The notes under the pieces were generated by a model. The model did no database searches. It was not told where the DNA came from and worked only from the letters and a program-made list of their open reading frames with translations. Of a DNA stretch of 64,000 bases, positions 24,078 through 36,072 are shown piece by piece. The position numbers were made by a program, and so were the translations under genes. Location: positions 23,811,770 to 23,875,769 of the forward strand of contig OX637398.1 of the NCBI GenBank assembly GCA_951799425.1, in the 5' to 3' direction. Source of the DNA: Ilex aquifolium (taxonomy: Eukaryota; Streptophyta; Magnoliopsida; Aquifoliales; Aquifoliaceae). The stretch's first letter is position 1. Each line of letters starts with the position of its first letter.

Positions 24078-26380
24078 GGTATAATTCTCGAGTACTTGCA
24101 TGCCCGACTTGGAGAGTAGTGGATTCGGCTTTGGTGAACCTAGGTAGGTTCCTCGCCGTTTTTTTCGAGGGGGTTTTTCGGCGTCAACAAATAGCTAGTG
24201 TTCTTTACTTTCTACTGTAGACACTTGCATTTGTTAGCACACACACACGCACTGTGTGGTTGTTTATTTGATTGTACGGATATCATTCAACCATAGGTGT
24301 GCAATTGGGTCTATTGGGTTTGTTGGGATCGCCGTGAGATTGGCCAGAGTGAATTAATTGCATATTAATTAAAATCAATAATCATGGTCCAACGGGTTTT
24401 GTGGTGACTGAAAGGGTTCCCACATTCGTTGCCTCATATTTGTGAGGAGAGGTAGTTGTGGTAGGCATAGGTTTTAATTCGTAATCAATTTGGGCTAAAA
24501 TTGAGAAACCTATTCAACCCCCTTCAAGGTAATTGTCGAGAAATCAATCATTACTACTAGTTTGTGTTGAATGGGTTCTCAAAAGGAAAGCGGTTCCATT
24601 GGACGACCACCACTCTTCGATGCATCGAACTTTGCAAAATCCTAAGAGAGCGTTTTCTTAAATCCATTGATGAGAGAGCGTGGTTGACTCTCCAAGAGGG
24701 TTGGAGGCCTTCCGCCACCGCCAAAAAAGTTGAAAGTGGTCAAGTGGTGGTTGAAGTAAAATCCTCGAAGGTATGGATTAAAAATGAGAATGAGTCAACG
24801 GGGTGAAACTCAAAAGGCTTGGATGCGATATTAAATGCCGCGACACCTAACTAGTTCCGAAGGATCGCTAATTGCAAAACTTCAAAGGAAGCGTGCGATA
24901 CCTTGGTTGTTTCCCACGAAGGGACTTCCTTGGTGGAGATGGCTCAACTGCAAAGGTAGACCTCTCAGTTCGAGAGTTTGAGGGTGCAAGATGATGAAAC
25001 ATTAAAGAGAATTTCCTACTAAAATGCGTGATACCGTAAATTAATCATTTGCATTGGGTATCAGGGTTGACGATGTGGCCATCAAGTGGAAAATCTTGTG
25101 ATCTCTAGCCGAGAGATTCCGTGTTAAGGTCTCATCCTTGGAGACATGTGTCAACATAGAGTTGGTGTCGGTGGAAGACCAAGTTGGGTCTATCTTGACC
25201 TTTGAGATGATCCTTCCATCCTTAAAGTAAGCTAAGGGCAGGGCCTTGAGCTCAAATAATCAAGGAGGAGGTAAATTCGGGTGACCCCGATTTTGAGAGG
25301 AGGACCTAGCCTTGATTGCAAAGAAGTTCAAAAAATATTTCAAGACTAGTAATGCTGAGTCCTCAAGGCCGAAAGGAAAGCCTAGTAGACGTAGCACTCC
25401 TACGGAGGGAAGAGAAAAAAGGGGAAGGGACTCTCGAAAAGAAGTTGACAAAAAGGGGCAAGGTTTCCAATGCTTTGAATGTCAAGGATTTGGACATATT
25501 GTATCGGAAAGCCCACATAGAAAGAAGTGAGGTTTGCACAATGAAAGTTGGAGGGCTATGAAAGCCAAGAAGTGGCGTGATCGTGAAAGTTAGTCGACGA
25601 CGGGTGATGACTCCTCTTCTCGAGATGATGAAGAGAATTTTACGGCTTTTGCAGGACCAGTCTCGTCTACCCCCTACCCCAAGAGAAACTTCCGCGAGTG
25701 TAGTTGAAGCAAGTGCTACCACGGAGGTACAAGACTAGGACAAGGAAATCCCCACATGTGTGGAGGGCGAAGATTGCTATGAGGATATTCAAGACGCATA
25801 TGGTCAATAATTGTTTGTGCAATTCTTCAAGCAACAGGAGGAGGTGCTCTCCTTGAGTGATCAGGTCAACTCAAGTGAAGAAGGGACAAGAGGCCTTCAA
25901 GATCACTTGGTCAAGTCCAAGGCCCAAATACGTAGCCTAGAAGATGAGAACAAGTCTCTCCCTGACCGAATGAGTTATCTTTAGAGAGAGTGGCATGAGC
26001 TCGTCAAATCTAAGAAGAATCTCGAGTCAAAATGTGTCAAACTTGATAAAGATCACCGTGAATCGAATAAGCCCCCCAACAGACTTCCCCAATGAAATGA
26101 GAAGTTTGGTAGGATGTTATCTGTGGGAAAAAGTGTAGGTGATAATCGTGGTTTAGGCAACACAAATGAACGCACCCACACTTCTTCCAAGACCGTGTTT
26201 GTCAAGGGTATCACCAACCCATCACCCCGACAAGTTGGCACATGCCCAAAATTTTTTAAGAATGATAAGGGTGGGAATTCAAAGAAGAAGGTTGCTAAAG
26301 AAACCGAAATCATTGGTGTGTGCAGACCAAGGATTGTTGGCGTGCCCATAATCGCTCGAGGCCTAGATGAACCGTGCGGT
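23982..26380 (+). repeat. Monomer unit 11 (2399 bp, core haplotype A)
   Basis: First core-type unit. Haplotype A is defined by gataCcgt, cattGggtatc, gagattCcgtg, gacaTgtg and gtcgacgAcggg. 'ctgtagacac' in the U5-like part is the usual core state. Confidence 0.97.
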
Positions 26381-26476
26381 ATGGAGGTCCAAGTGAAGCT
26401 ACACCACACGTCGCAGAGGGACTTTCGACGGAGAAACATAGCAAGGAAAGGAGCATCTAACCATGGTATTGGTTGA
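24571..26476 (+). pseudogene. gag pseudogene, unit 11
   Basis: Core-type gag: TTG instead of ATG before IAKKFKKYFK, GQGFQCFECQGFGHIVSES at the knuckle, and TGA directly after HRKK (25528). Confidence 0.83.
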
Positions 26477-28779
26477 GGTATAATTCTCGAGTACTTGCAT
26501 GCCCGACTTGGAGAGTAGTGGATTCGGCTTTGGTGAACCTAGGTAGGTTCCTCGCCGTTTTTTTCGAGGGGGTTTTTCGGCGTCAACAAATAGCTAGTGT
26601 TCTTTACTTTCTACTGTACACACTTGCATTTGTTAGCACACACACACGCACTGTGTGGTTGTTTATTTGATTGTACGGATATCATTCAACCATAGGTGTG
26701 CAATTGGGTCTATTGGGTTTGTTGGGATCGCCGTGAGATTGGCCAGAGTGAATTAATTGCATATTAATTAAAATCAATAATCATGGTCCAACGGGTTTTG
26801 TGGTGACTGAAAGGGTTCCCACATTCGTTGCCTCATATTTGTGAGGAGAGGTAGTTGTGGTAGGCATAGGTTTTAATTCGTAATCAATTTGGGCTAAAAT
26901 TGAGAAACCTATTCAACCCCCTTCAAGGTAATTGTCGAGAAATCAATCATTACTACTAGTTTGTGTTGAATGGGTTCTCAAAAGGAAAGCGGTTCCATTG
27001 GACGACCACCACTCTTCGATGCATCGAACTTTGCAAAATCCTAAGAGAGCGTTTTCTTAAATCCATTGATGAGAGAGCGTGGTTGACTCTCCAAGAGGGT
27101 TGGAGGCCTTCCGCCACCGCCAAAAAAGTTGAAAGTGGTCAAGTGGTGGTTGAAGTAAAATCCTCGAAGGTATGGATTAAAAATGAGAATGAGTCAACGG
27201 GGTGAAACTCAAAAGGCTTGGATGCGATATTAAATGCCGCGACACCTAACTAGTTCCGAAGGATCGCTAATTGCAAAACTTCAAAGGAAGCGTGCGATAC
27301 CTTGGTTGTTTCCCACGAAGGGACTTCCTTGGTGGAGATGGCTCAACTGCAAAGGTAGACCTCTCAGTTCGAGAGTTTGAGGGTGCAAGATGATGAAACA
27401 TTAAAGAGAATTTCCTACTAAAATGCGTGATACTGTAAATTAATCATTTGCATTAGGTATCAGGGTTGACGATGTGGCCATCAAGTGGAAAATCTTGTGA
27501 TCTCTAGCCGAGAGATTTCGTGTTAAGGTCTCATCCTTGGAGACAAGTGTCAACATAGAGTTGGTGTCGGTGGAAGACCAAGTTGGGTCTATCTTGACCT
27601 TTGAGATGATCCTTCCATCCTTAAAGTAAGCTAAGGGCAGGGCCTTGAGCTCAAATAATCAAGGAGGAGGTAAATTCGGGTGACCCCGATTTTGAGAGGA
27701 GGACCTAGCCTTGATTGCAAAGAAGTTCAAAAAATATTTCAAGACTAGTAATGCTGAGTCCTCAAGGCCGAAAGGAAAGCCTAGTAGACGTAGCACTCCT
27801 ACGGAGGGAAGAGAAAAAAGGGGAAGGGACTCTCGAAAAGAAGTTGACAAAAAGGGGCAAGGTTTCCAATGCTTTGAATGTCAAGGATTTGGACATATTG
27901 TATCGGAAAGCCCACATAGAAAGAAGTGAGGTTTGCACAATGAAAGTTGGAGGGCTATGAAAGCCAAGAAGTGGCGTGATCGTGAAAGTTAGTCGACGTC
28001 GGGTGATGACTCCTCTTCTCGAGATGATGAAGAGAATTTTACGGCTTTTGCAGGACCAGTCTCGTCTACCCCCTACCCCAAGAGAAACTTCCGCGAGTGT
28101 AGTTGAAGCAAGTGCTACCACGGAGGTACAAGACTAGGACAAGGAAATCCCCACATGTGTGGAGGGCGAAGATTGCTATGAGGATATTCAAGACGCATAT
28201 GGTCAATAATTGTTTGTGCAATTCTTCAAGCAACAGGAGGAGGTGCTCTCCTTGAGTGATCAGGTCAACTCAAGTGAAGAAGGGACAAGAGGCCTTCAAG
28301 ATCACTTGGTCAAGTCCAAGGCCCAAATACGTAGCCTAGAAGATGAGAACAAGTCTCTCCCTGACCGAATGAGTTATCTTTAGAGAGAGTGGCATGAGCT
28401 CGTCAAATCTAAGAAGAATCTCGAGTCAAAATGTGTCAAACTTGATAAAGATCACCGTGAATCGAATAAGCCCCCCAACAGACTTCCCCAATGAAATGAG
28501 AAGTTTGGTAGGATGTTATCTGTGGGAAAAAGTGTAGGTGATAATCGTGGTTTAGGCAACACAAATGAACGCACCCACACTTCTTCCAAGACCGTGTTTG
28601 TCAAGGGTATCACCAACCCATCACCCCGACAAGTTGGCACATGCCCAAAATTTTTTAAGAATGATAAGGGTGGGAATTCAAAGAAGAAGGTTGCTAAAGA
28701 AACCGAAATCATTGGTGTGTGCAGACCAAGGATTGTTGGCGTGCCCATAATCGCTCGAGGCCTAGATGAACCGTGCGGT
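26381..28779 (+). repeat. Monomer unit 12 (2399 bp, core haplotype B)
   Basis: Haplotype B (gataTtgt-type 'gatactgt', cattAggtatc, gagattTcgtg, gacaAgtg, gtcgacgTcggg) lying between A-type units 11 and 13. Unlike all other core units it has 'ctgtacacac' near 26618. Confidence 0.97.
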
Positions 28780-28875
28780 ATGGAGGTCCAAGTGAAGCTA
28801 CACCACACGTCGCAGAGGGACTTTCGACGGAGAAACATAGCAAGGAAAGGAGCATCTAACCATGGTATTGGTTGA
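26970..28875 (+). pseudogene. gag pseudogene, unit 12
   Basis: Core-type gag with the B haplotype across the UBN2 core; no private stop seen. Confidence 0.83.
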
Positions 28876-28933
28876 GGTATAATTCTCGAGTACTTGCATG
28901 CCCGACTTGGAGAGTAGTGGATTCGGCTTTGGT

Positions 28934-28949
28934 GAACCTAGGTAGGTTC
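28934..28949. other. Inverted repeat GAACCTA-gg-TAGGTTC
   Basis: A perfect 7-bp inverted repeat with a 2-bp spacer, 155 bp into the unit, found at the same place in other units (155-170 in unit 1). It lies in the U5-like part, just before the T-run block. Function unknown; it could pair in RNA or extrude from DNA. Confidence 0.8.
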
Positions 28950-28951
28950 CT

Positions 28952-28981
28952 CGCCGTTTTTTTCGAGGGGGTTTTTCGGCG
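28952..28981. other. T-run block with CGCCG/CGGCG arms
   Basis: Two T-runs (7 and 5) surround 'cgaggggg' and are bracketed by CGCCG and its complement CGGCG. The left arm is CGCGG in unit 1 and units 23-27, which breaks the pairing. This block resembles the U5 part of plant copia LTRs. Confidence 0.6.
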
Positions 28982-29306
28982 TCAACAAATAGCTAGTGTT
29001 CTTTACTTTCTACTGTAGACACTTGCATTTGTTAGCACACACACACGCACTGTGTGGTTGTTTATTTGATTGTACGGATATCATTCAACCATAGGTGTGC
29101 AATTGGGTCTATTGGGTTTGTTGGGATCGCCGTGAGATTGGCCAGAGTGAATTAATTGCATATTAATTAAAATCAATAATCATGGTCCAACGGGTTTTGT
29201 GGTGACTGAAAGGGTTCCCACATTCGTTGCCTCATATTTGTGAGGAGAGGTAGTTGTGGTAGGCATAGGTTTTAATTCGTAATCAATTTGGGCTAAAATT
29301 GAGAAA

Positions 29307-29320
29307 CCTATTCAACCCCC
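29307..29320 (+). other. C-rich motif near LTR end/leader
   Basis: 'cctattcaaccccc' followed by 'cttcaagg' resembles the C-rich motif close to the LTR end or leader of many plant copia elements. It sits about 50 bp ahead of the gag ATG. No convincing primer-binding site follows, so reverse transcription could not be primed normally from this unit. Confidence 0.45.
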
Positions 29321-29413
29321 TTCAAGGTAATTGTCGAGAAATCAATCATTACTACTAGTTTGTGTTGAATGGGTTCTCAAAAGGAAAGCGGTTCCATTGG
29401 ACGACCACCACTC

Positions 29414-29427
29414 TTCGATGCATCGAA
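29414..29427. other. 14-bp perfect palindrome in gag
   Basis: TTCGATGCATCGAA is its own reverse complement and recurs once per unit within the codons for LFDASNF (635-648 in unit 1). It may be chance from codon use, but it is repeated every 2.4 kb. Confidence 0.85.
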
Positions 29428-29430
29428 CTT

Positions 29431-29805
29431 TGCAAAATCCTAAGAGAGCGTTTTCTTAAATCCATTGATGAGAGAGCGTGGTTGACTCTCCAAGAGGGTT
29501 GGAGGCCTTCCGCCACCGCCAAAAAAGTTGAAAGTGGTCAAGTGGTGGTTGAAGTAAAATCCTCGAAGGTATGGATTAAAAATGAGAATGAGTCAACGGG
29601 GTGAAACTCAAAAGGCTTGGATGCGATATTAAATGCCGCGACACCTAACTAGTTCCGAAGGATCGCTAATTGCAAAACTTCAAAGGAAGCGTGCGATACC
29701 TTGGTTGTTTCCCACGAAGGGACTTCCTTGGTGGAGATGGCTCAACTGCAAAGGTAGACCTCTCAGTTCGAGAGTTTGAGGGTGCAAGATGATGAAACAT
29801 TAAAG
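29431..29805 (+). pseudogene. gag N-terminal/UBN2 first half, second frame (reference unit)
   Basis: Contains FLKSIDERAWLTLQEGW, then WIKNENESTG-stop-NSKGLDAILNAATP, FRRIANCKTSKEACDTL and SHEGTSLVDMAQ. These follow the order of plant UBN2/DUF4219 gag, in which a WK-type motif precedes the AFLKSIDER-like segment; that WK motif is damaged here. Three stops interrupt the frame (equivalent to 823, 871 and 976 in unit 1). Confidence 0.8.
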
Positions 29806-29806
29806 A

Positions 29807-30328
29807 GAATTTCCTACTAAAATGCGTGATACCGTAAATTAATCATTTGCATTGGGTATCAGGGTTGACGATGTGGCCATCAAGTGGAAAATCTTGTGAT
29901 CTCTAGCCGAGAGATTCCGTGTTAAGGTCTCATCCTTGGAGACATGTGTCAACATAGAGTTGGTGTCGGTGGAAGACCAAGTTGGGTCTATCTTGACCTT
30001 TGAGATGATCCTTCCATCCTTAAAGTAAGCTAAGGGCAGGGCCTTGAGCTCAAATAATCAAGGAGGAGGTAAATTCGGGTGACCCCGATTTTGAGAGGAG
30101 GACCTAGCCTTGATTGCAAAGAAGTTCAAAAAATATTTCAAGACTAGTAATGCTGAGTCCTCAAGGCCGAAAGGAAAGCCTAGTAGACGTAGCACTCCTA
30201 CGGAGGGAAGAGAAAAAAGGGGAAGGGACTCTCGAAAAGAAGTTGACAAAAAGGGGCAAGGTTTCCAATGCTTTGAATGTCAAGGATTTGGACATATTGT
30301 ATCGGAAAGCCCACATAGAAAGAAGTGA
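29807..30328 (+). pseudogene. gag UBN2 second half and basic linker (reference unit)
   Basis: Starts with a TKMRDTVN stretch and SFALGIRVDD, continues through SLAERFRVKVSSLE and VEDQVGSILTFEMILPSLK, then LIAKKFKKYFK and a basic Ser/Lys/Arg-rich linker ahead of the zinc knuckle. Stops equivalent to 1061, 1118, 1247, 1301 and 1313 of unit 1 interrupt it; the last 219 bp are open. Confidence 0.8.
30269..30310 (+). pseudogene. CCHC zinc knuckle with fourth ligand lost (reference unit)
   Basis: CFECQGFGHIVSES fits C-x2-C-x4-H-x4-C except that the last position is Ser. In the family this nucleocapsid motif binds zinc and RNA. All units have Ser here except unit 2, which has Asn, so none keeps a complete ligand set. 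Confidence 0.85.
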
Positions 30329-30479
30329 GGTTTGCACAATGAAAGTTGGAGGGCTATGAAAGCCAAGAAGTGGCGTGATCGTGAAAGTTAGTCGACGACG
30401 GGTGATGACTCCTCTTCTCGAGATGATGAAGAGAATTTTACGGCTTTTGCAGGACCAGTCTCGTCTACCCCCTACCCCA

Positions 30480-31274
30480 AGAGAAACTTCCGCGAGTGTA
30501 GTTGAAGCAAGTGCTACCACGGAGGTACAAGACTAGGACAAGGAAATCCCCACATGTGTGGAGGGCGAAGATTGCTATGAGGATATTCAAGACGCATATG
30601 GTCAATAATTGTTTGTGCAATTCTTCAAGCAACAGGAGGAGGTGCTCTCCTTGAGTGATCAGGTCAACTCAAGTGAAGAAGGGACAAGAGGCCTTCAAGA
30701 TCACTTGGTCAAGTCCAAGGCCCAAATACGTAGCCTAGAAGATGAGAACAAGTCTCTCCCTGACCGAATGAGTTATCTTTAGAGAGAGTGGCATGAGCTC
30801 GTCAAATCTAAGAAGAATCTCGAGTCAAAATGTGTCAAACTTGATAAAGATCACCGTGAATCGAATAAGCCCCCCAACAGACTTCCCCAATGAAATGAGA
30901 AGTTTGGTAGGATGTTATCTGTGGGAAAAAGTGTAGGTGATAATCGTGGTTTAGGCAACACAAATGAACGCACCCACACTTCTTCCAAGACCGTGTTTGT
31001 CAAGGGTATCACCAACCCATCACCCCGACAAGTTGGCACATGCCCAAAATTTTTTAAGAATGATAAGGGTGGGAATTCAAAGAAGAAGGTTGCTAAAGAA
31101 ACCGAAATCATTGGTGTGTGCAGACCAAGGATTGTTGGCGTGCCCATAATCGCTCGAGGCCTAGATGAACCGTGCGGTATGGAGGTCCAAGTGAAGCTAC
31201 ACCACACGTCGCAGAGGGACTTTCGACGGAGAAACATAGCAAGGAAAGGAGCATCTAACCATGGTATTGGTTGA
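30480..31274 (+). pseudogene. Post-gag coiled-coil-like segment with VFVKG motif (reference unit)
   Basis: A third frame, charged and heptad-like (HLVKSKAQIRSLEDENKSL), then LSVGKSVGDNRGLG and SKTVFVKG, motifs typical of the linker between gag and protease in plant Ty1/copia polyproteins. Four stops cut its first part; the final 120 codons are open in nearly every unit. After VFVKG the similarity I recognise ends and no protease D-S/T-G motif appears, so the source element was joined to LTR-like DNA before pol. The Sirevirus lineage is possible but not established. Confidence 0.65.
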
Positions 31275-33577
31275 GGTATAATTCTCGAGTACTTGCATGC
31301 CCGACTTGGAGAGTAGTGGATTCGGCTTTGGTGAACCTAGGTAGGTTCCTCGCCGTTTTTTTCGAGGGGGTTTTTCGGCGTCAACAAATAGCTAGTGTTC
31401 TTTACTTTCTACTGTAGACACTTGCATTTGTTAGCACACACACACGCACTGTGTGGTTGTTTATTTGATTGTACGGATATCATTCAACCATAGGTGTGCA
31501 ATTGGGTCTATTGGGTTTGTTGGGATCGCCGTGAGATTGGCCAGAGTGAATTAATTGCATATTAATTAAAATCAATAATCATGGTCCAACGGGTTTTGTG
31601 GTGACTGAAAGGGTTCCCACATTCGTTGCCTCATATTTGTGAGGAGAGGTAGTTGTGGTAGGCATAGGTTTTAATTCGTAATCAATTTGGGCTAAAATTG
31701 AGAAACCTATTCAACCCCCTTCAAGGTAATTGTCGAGAAATCAATCATTACTACTAGTTTGTGTTGAATGGGTTCTCAAAAGGAAAGCGGTTCCATTGGA
31801 CGACCACCACTCTTCGATGCATCGAACTTTGCAAAATCCTAAGAGAGCGTTTTCTTAAATCCATTGATGAGAGAGCGTGGTTGACTCTCCAAGAGGGTTG
31901 GAGGCCTTCCGCCACCGCCAAAAAAGTTGAAAGTGGTCAAGTGGTGGTTGAAGTAAAATCCTCGAAGGTATGGATTAAAAATGAGAATGAGTCAACGGGG
32001 TGAAACTCAAAAGGCTTGGATGCGATATTAAATGCCGCGACACCTAACTAGTTCCGAAGGATCGCTAATTGCAAAACTTCAAAGGAAGCGTGCGATACCT
32101 TGGTTGTTTCCCACGAAGGGACTTCCTTGGTGGAGATGGCTCAACTGCAAAGGTAGACCTCTCAGTTCGAGAGTTTGAGGGTGCAAGATGATGAAACATT
32201 AAAGAGAATTTCCTACTAAAATGCGTGATACCGTAAATTAATCATTTGCATTGGGTATCAGGGTTGACGATGTGGCCATCAAGTGGAAAATCTTGTGATC
32301 TCTAGCCGAGAGATTCCGTGTTAAGGTCTCATCCTTGGAGACATGTGTCAACATAGAGTTGGTGTCGGTGGAAGACCAAGTTGGGTCTATCTTGACCTTT
32401 GAGATGATCCTTCCATCCTTAAAGTAAGCTAAGGGCAGGGCCTTGAGCTCAAATAATCAAGGAGGAGGTAAATTCGGGTGACCCCGATTTTGAGAGGAGG
32501 ACCTAGCCTTGATTGCAAAGAAGTTCAAAAAATATTTCAAGACTAGTAATGCTGAGTCCTCAAGGCCGAAAGGAAAGCCTAGTAGACGTAGCACTCCTAC
32601 GGAGGGAAGAGAAAAAAGGGGAAGGGACTCTCGAAAAGAAGTTGACAAAAAGGGGCAAGGTTTCCAATGCTTTGAATGTCAAGGATTTGGACATATTGTA
32701 TCGGAAAGCCCACATAGAAAGAAGTGAGGTTTGCACAATGAAAGTTGGAGGGCTATGAAAGCCAAGAAGTGGCGTGATCGTGAAAGTTAGTCGACGACGG
32801 GTGATGACTCCTCTTCTCGAGATGATGAAGAGAATTTTACGGCTTTTGCAGGACCAGTCTCGTCTACCCCCTACCCCAAGAGAAACTTCCGCGAGTGTAG
32901 TTGAAGCAAGTGCTACCACGGAGGTACAAGACTAGGACAAGGAAATCCCCACATGTGTGGAGGGCGAAGATTGCTATGAGGATATTCAAGACGCATATGG
33001 TCAATAATTGTTTGTGCAATTCTTCAAGCAACAGGAGGAGGTGCTCTCCTTGAGTGATCAGGTCAACTCAAGTGAAGAAGGGACAAGAGGCCTTCAAGAT
33101 CACTTGGTCAAGTCCAAGGCCCAAATACGTAGCCTAGAAGATGAGAACAAGTCTCTCCCTGACCGAATGAGTTATCTTTAGAGAGAGTGGCATGAGCTCG
33201 TCAAATCTAAGAAGAATCTCGAGTCAAAATGTGTCAAACTTGATAAAGATCACCGTGAATCGAATAAGCCCCCCAACAGACTTCCCCAATGAAATGAGAA
33301 GTTTGGTAGGATGTTATCTGTGGGAAAAAGTGTAGGTGATAATCGTGGTTTAGGCAACACAAATGAACGCACCCACACTTCTTCCAAGACCGTGTTTGTC
33401 AAGGGTATCACCAACCCATCACCCCGACAAGTTGGCACATGCCCAAAATTTTTTAAGAATGATAAGGGTGGGAATTCAAAGAAGAAGGTTGCTAAAGAAA
33501 CCGAAATCATTGGTGTGTGCAGACCAAGGATTGTTGGCGTGCCCATAATCGCTCGAGGCCTAGATGAACCGTGCGGT
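31179..33577 (+). repeat. Monomer unit 14 (2399 bp, core haplotype A)
   Basis: No difference from unit 13 found by eye. Confidence 0.97.
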
Positions 33578-33673
33578 ATGGAGGTCCAAGTGAAGCTACA
33601 CCACACGTCGCAGAGGGACTTTCGACGGAGAAACATAGCAAGGAAAGGAGCATCTAACCATGGTATTGGTTGA
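31768..33673 (+). pseudogene. gag pseudogene, unit 14
   Basis: Same lesions as unit 13, with no private change seen. Confidence 0.83.
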
Positions 33674-35976
33674 GGTATAATTCTCGAGTACTTGCATGCC
33701 CGACTTGGAGAGTAGTGGATTCGGCTTTGGTGAACCTAGGTAGGTTCCTCGCCGTTTTTTTCGAGGGGGTTTTTCGGCGTCAACAAATAGCTAGTGTTCT
33801 TTACTTTCTACTGTAGACACTTGCATTTGTTAGCACACACACACGCACTGTGTGGTTGTTTATTTGATTGTACGGATATCATTCAACCATAGGTGTGCAA
33901 TTGGGTCTATTGGGTTTGTTGGGATCGCCGTGAGATTGGCCAGAGTGAATTAATTGCATATTAATTAAAATCAATAATCATGGTCCAACGGGTTTTGTGG
34001 TGACTGAAAGGGTTCCCACATTCGTTGCCTCATATTTGTGAGGAGAGGTAGTTGTGGTAGGCATAGGTTTTAATTCGTAATCAATTTGGGCTAAAATTGA
34101 GAAACCTATTCAACCCCCTTCAAGGTAATTGTCGAGAAATCAATCATTACTACTAGTTTGTGTTGAATGGGTTCTCAAAAGGAAAGCGGTTCCATTGGAC
34201 GACCACCACTCTTCGATGCATCGAACTTTGCAAAATCCTAAGAGAGCGTTTTCTTAAATCCATTGATGAGAGAGCGTGGTTGACTCTCCAAGAGGGTTGG
34301 AGGCCTTCCGCCACCGCCAAAAAAGTTGAAAGTGGTCAAGTGGTGGTTGAAGTAAAATCCTCGAAGGTATGGATTAAAAATGAGAATGAGTCAACGGGGT
34401 GAAACTCAAAAGGCTTGGATGCGATATTAAATGCCGCGACACCTAACTAGTTCCGAAGGATCGCTAATTGCAAAACTTCAAAGGAAGCGTGCGATACCTT
34501 GGTTGTTTCCCACGAAGGGACTTCCTTGGTGGAGATGGCTCAACTGCAAAGGTAGACCTCTCAGTTCGAGAGTTTGAGGGTGCAAGATGATGAAACATTA
34601 AAGAGAATTTCCTACTAAAATGCGTGATACCGTAAATTAATCATTTGCATTGGGTATCAGGGTTGACGATGTGGCCATCAAGTGGAAAATCTTGTGATCT
34701 CTAGCCGAGAGATTCCGTGTTAAGGTCTCATCCTTGGAGACATGTGTCAACATAGAGTTGGTGTCGGTGGAAGACCAAGTTGGGTCTATCTTGACCTTTG
34801 AGATGATCCTTCCATCCTTAAAGTAAGCTAAGGGCAGGGCCTTGAGCTCAAATAATCAAGGAGGAGGTAAATTCGGGTGACCCCGATTTTGAGAGGAGGA
34901 CCTAGCCTTGATTGCAAAGAAGTTCAAAAAATATTTCAAGACTAGTAATGCTGAGTCCTCAAGGCCGAAAGGAAAGCCTAGTAGACGTAGCACTCCTACG
35001 GAGGGAAGAGAAAAAAGGGGAAGGGACTCTCGAAAAGAAGTTGACAAAAAGGGGCAAGGTTTCCAATGCTTTGAATGTCAAGGATTTGGACATATTGTAT
35101 CGGAAAGCCCACATAGAAAGAAGTGAGGTTTGCACAATGAAAGTTGGAGGGCTATGAAAGCCAAGAAGTGGCGTGATCGTGAAAGTTAGTCGACGACGGG
35201 TGATGACTCCTCTTCTCGAGATGATGAAGAGAATTTTACGGCTTTTGCAGGACCAGTCTCGTCTACCCCCTACCCCAAGAGAAACTTCCGCGAGTGTAGT
35301 TGAAGCAAGTGCTACCACGGAGGTACAAGACTAGGACAAGGAAATCCCCACATGTGTGGAGGGCGAAGATTGCTATGAGGATATTCAAGACGCATATGGT
35401 CAATAATTGTTTGTGCAATTCTTCAAGCAACAGGAGGAGGTGCTCTCCTTGAGTGATCAGGTCAACTCAAGTGAAGAAGGGACAAGAGGCCTTCAAGATC
35501 ACTTGGTCAAGTCCAAGGCCCAAATACGTAGCCTAGAAGATGAGAACAAGTCTCTCCCTGACCGAATGAGTTATCTTTAGAGAGAGTGGCATGAGCTCGT
35601 CAAATCTAAGAAGAATCTCGAGTCAAAATGTGTCAAACTTGATAAATATCACCGTGAATCGAATAAGCCCCCCAACAGACTTCCCCAATGAAATGAGAAG
35701 TTTGGTAGGATGTTATCTGTGGGAAAAAGTGTAGGTGATAATCGTGGTTTAGGCAACACAAATGAACGCACCCACACTTCTTCCAAGACCGTGTTTGTCA
35801 AGGGTATCACCAACCCATCACCCCGACAAGTTGGCACATGCCCAAAATTTTTTAAGAATGATAAGGGTGGGAATTCAAAGAAGAAGGTTGCTAAAGAAAC
35901 CGAAATCATTGGTGTGTGCAGACCAAGGATTGTTGGCGTGCCCATAATCGCTCGAGGCCTAGATGAACCGTGCGGT
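33578..35976 (+). repeat. Monomer unit 15 (2399 bp, core haplotype A)
   Basis: Differs from units 13 and 14 by one base that I can see: 'gataaatatcacc' near 35647, where the others read 'gataaagatcacc'. Confidence 0.97.
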
Positions 35977-36072
35977 ATGGAGGTCCAAGTGAAGCTACAC
36001 CACACGTCGCAGAGGGACTTTCGACGGAGAAACATAGCAAGGAAAGGAGCATCTAACCATGGTATTGGTTGA
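34167..36072 (+). pseudogene. gag pseudogene, unit 15
   Basis: The private G to T near 35647 changes one codon of the post-gag frame (Asp to Tyr). Confidence 0.83.

Larger units (their letters stand above)
28780..31178 (+). repeat. Monomer unit 13 (2399 bp, core haplotype A; reference unit)
   Basis: Taken as the reference for sub-features below. By eye I find no difference from unit 14. Confidence 0.97.
29369..31274 (+). pseudogene. gag pseudogene, unit 13
   Basis: Reference core copy. N-terminal 24 codons 29369-29440; second-frame segment 29431-29805; third segment from 29807 with UBN2 core and zinc knuckle; post-gag segment to TGA 31272. Confidence 0.85.
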
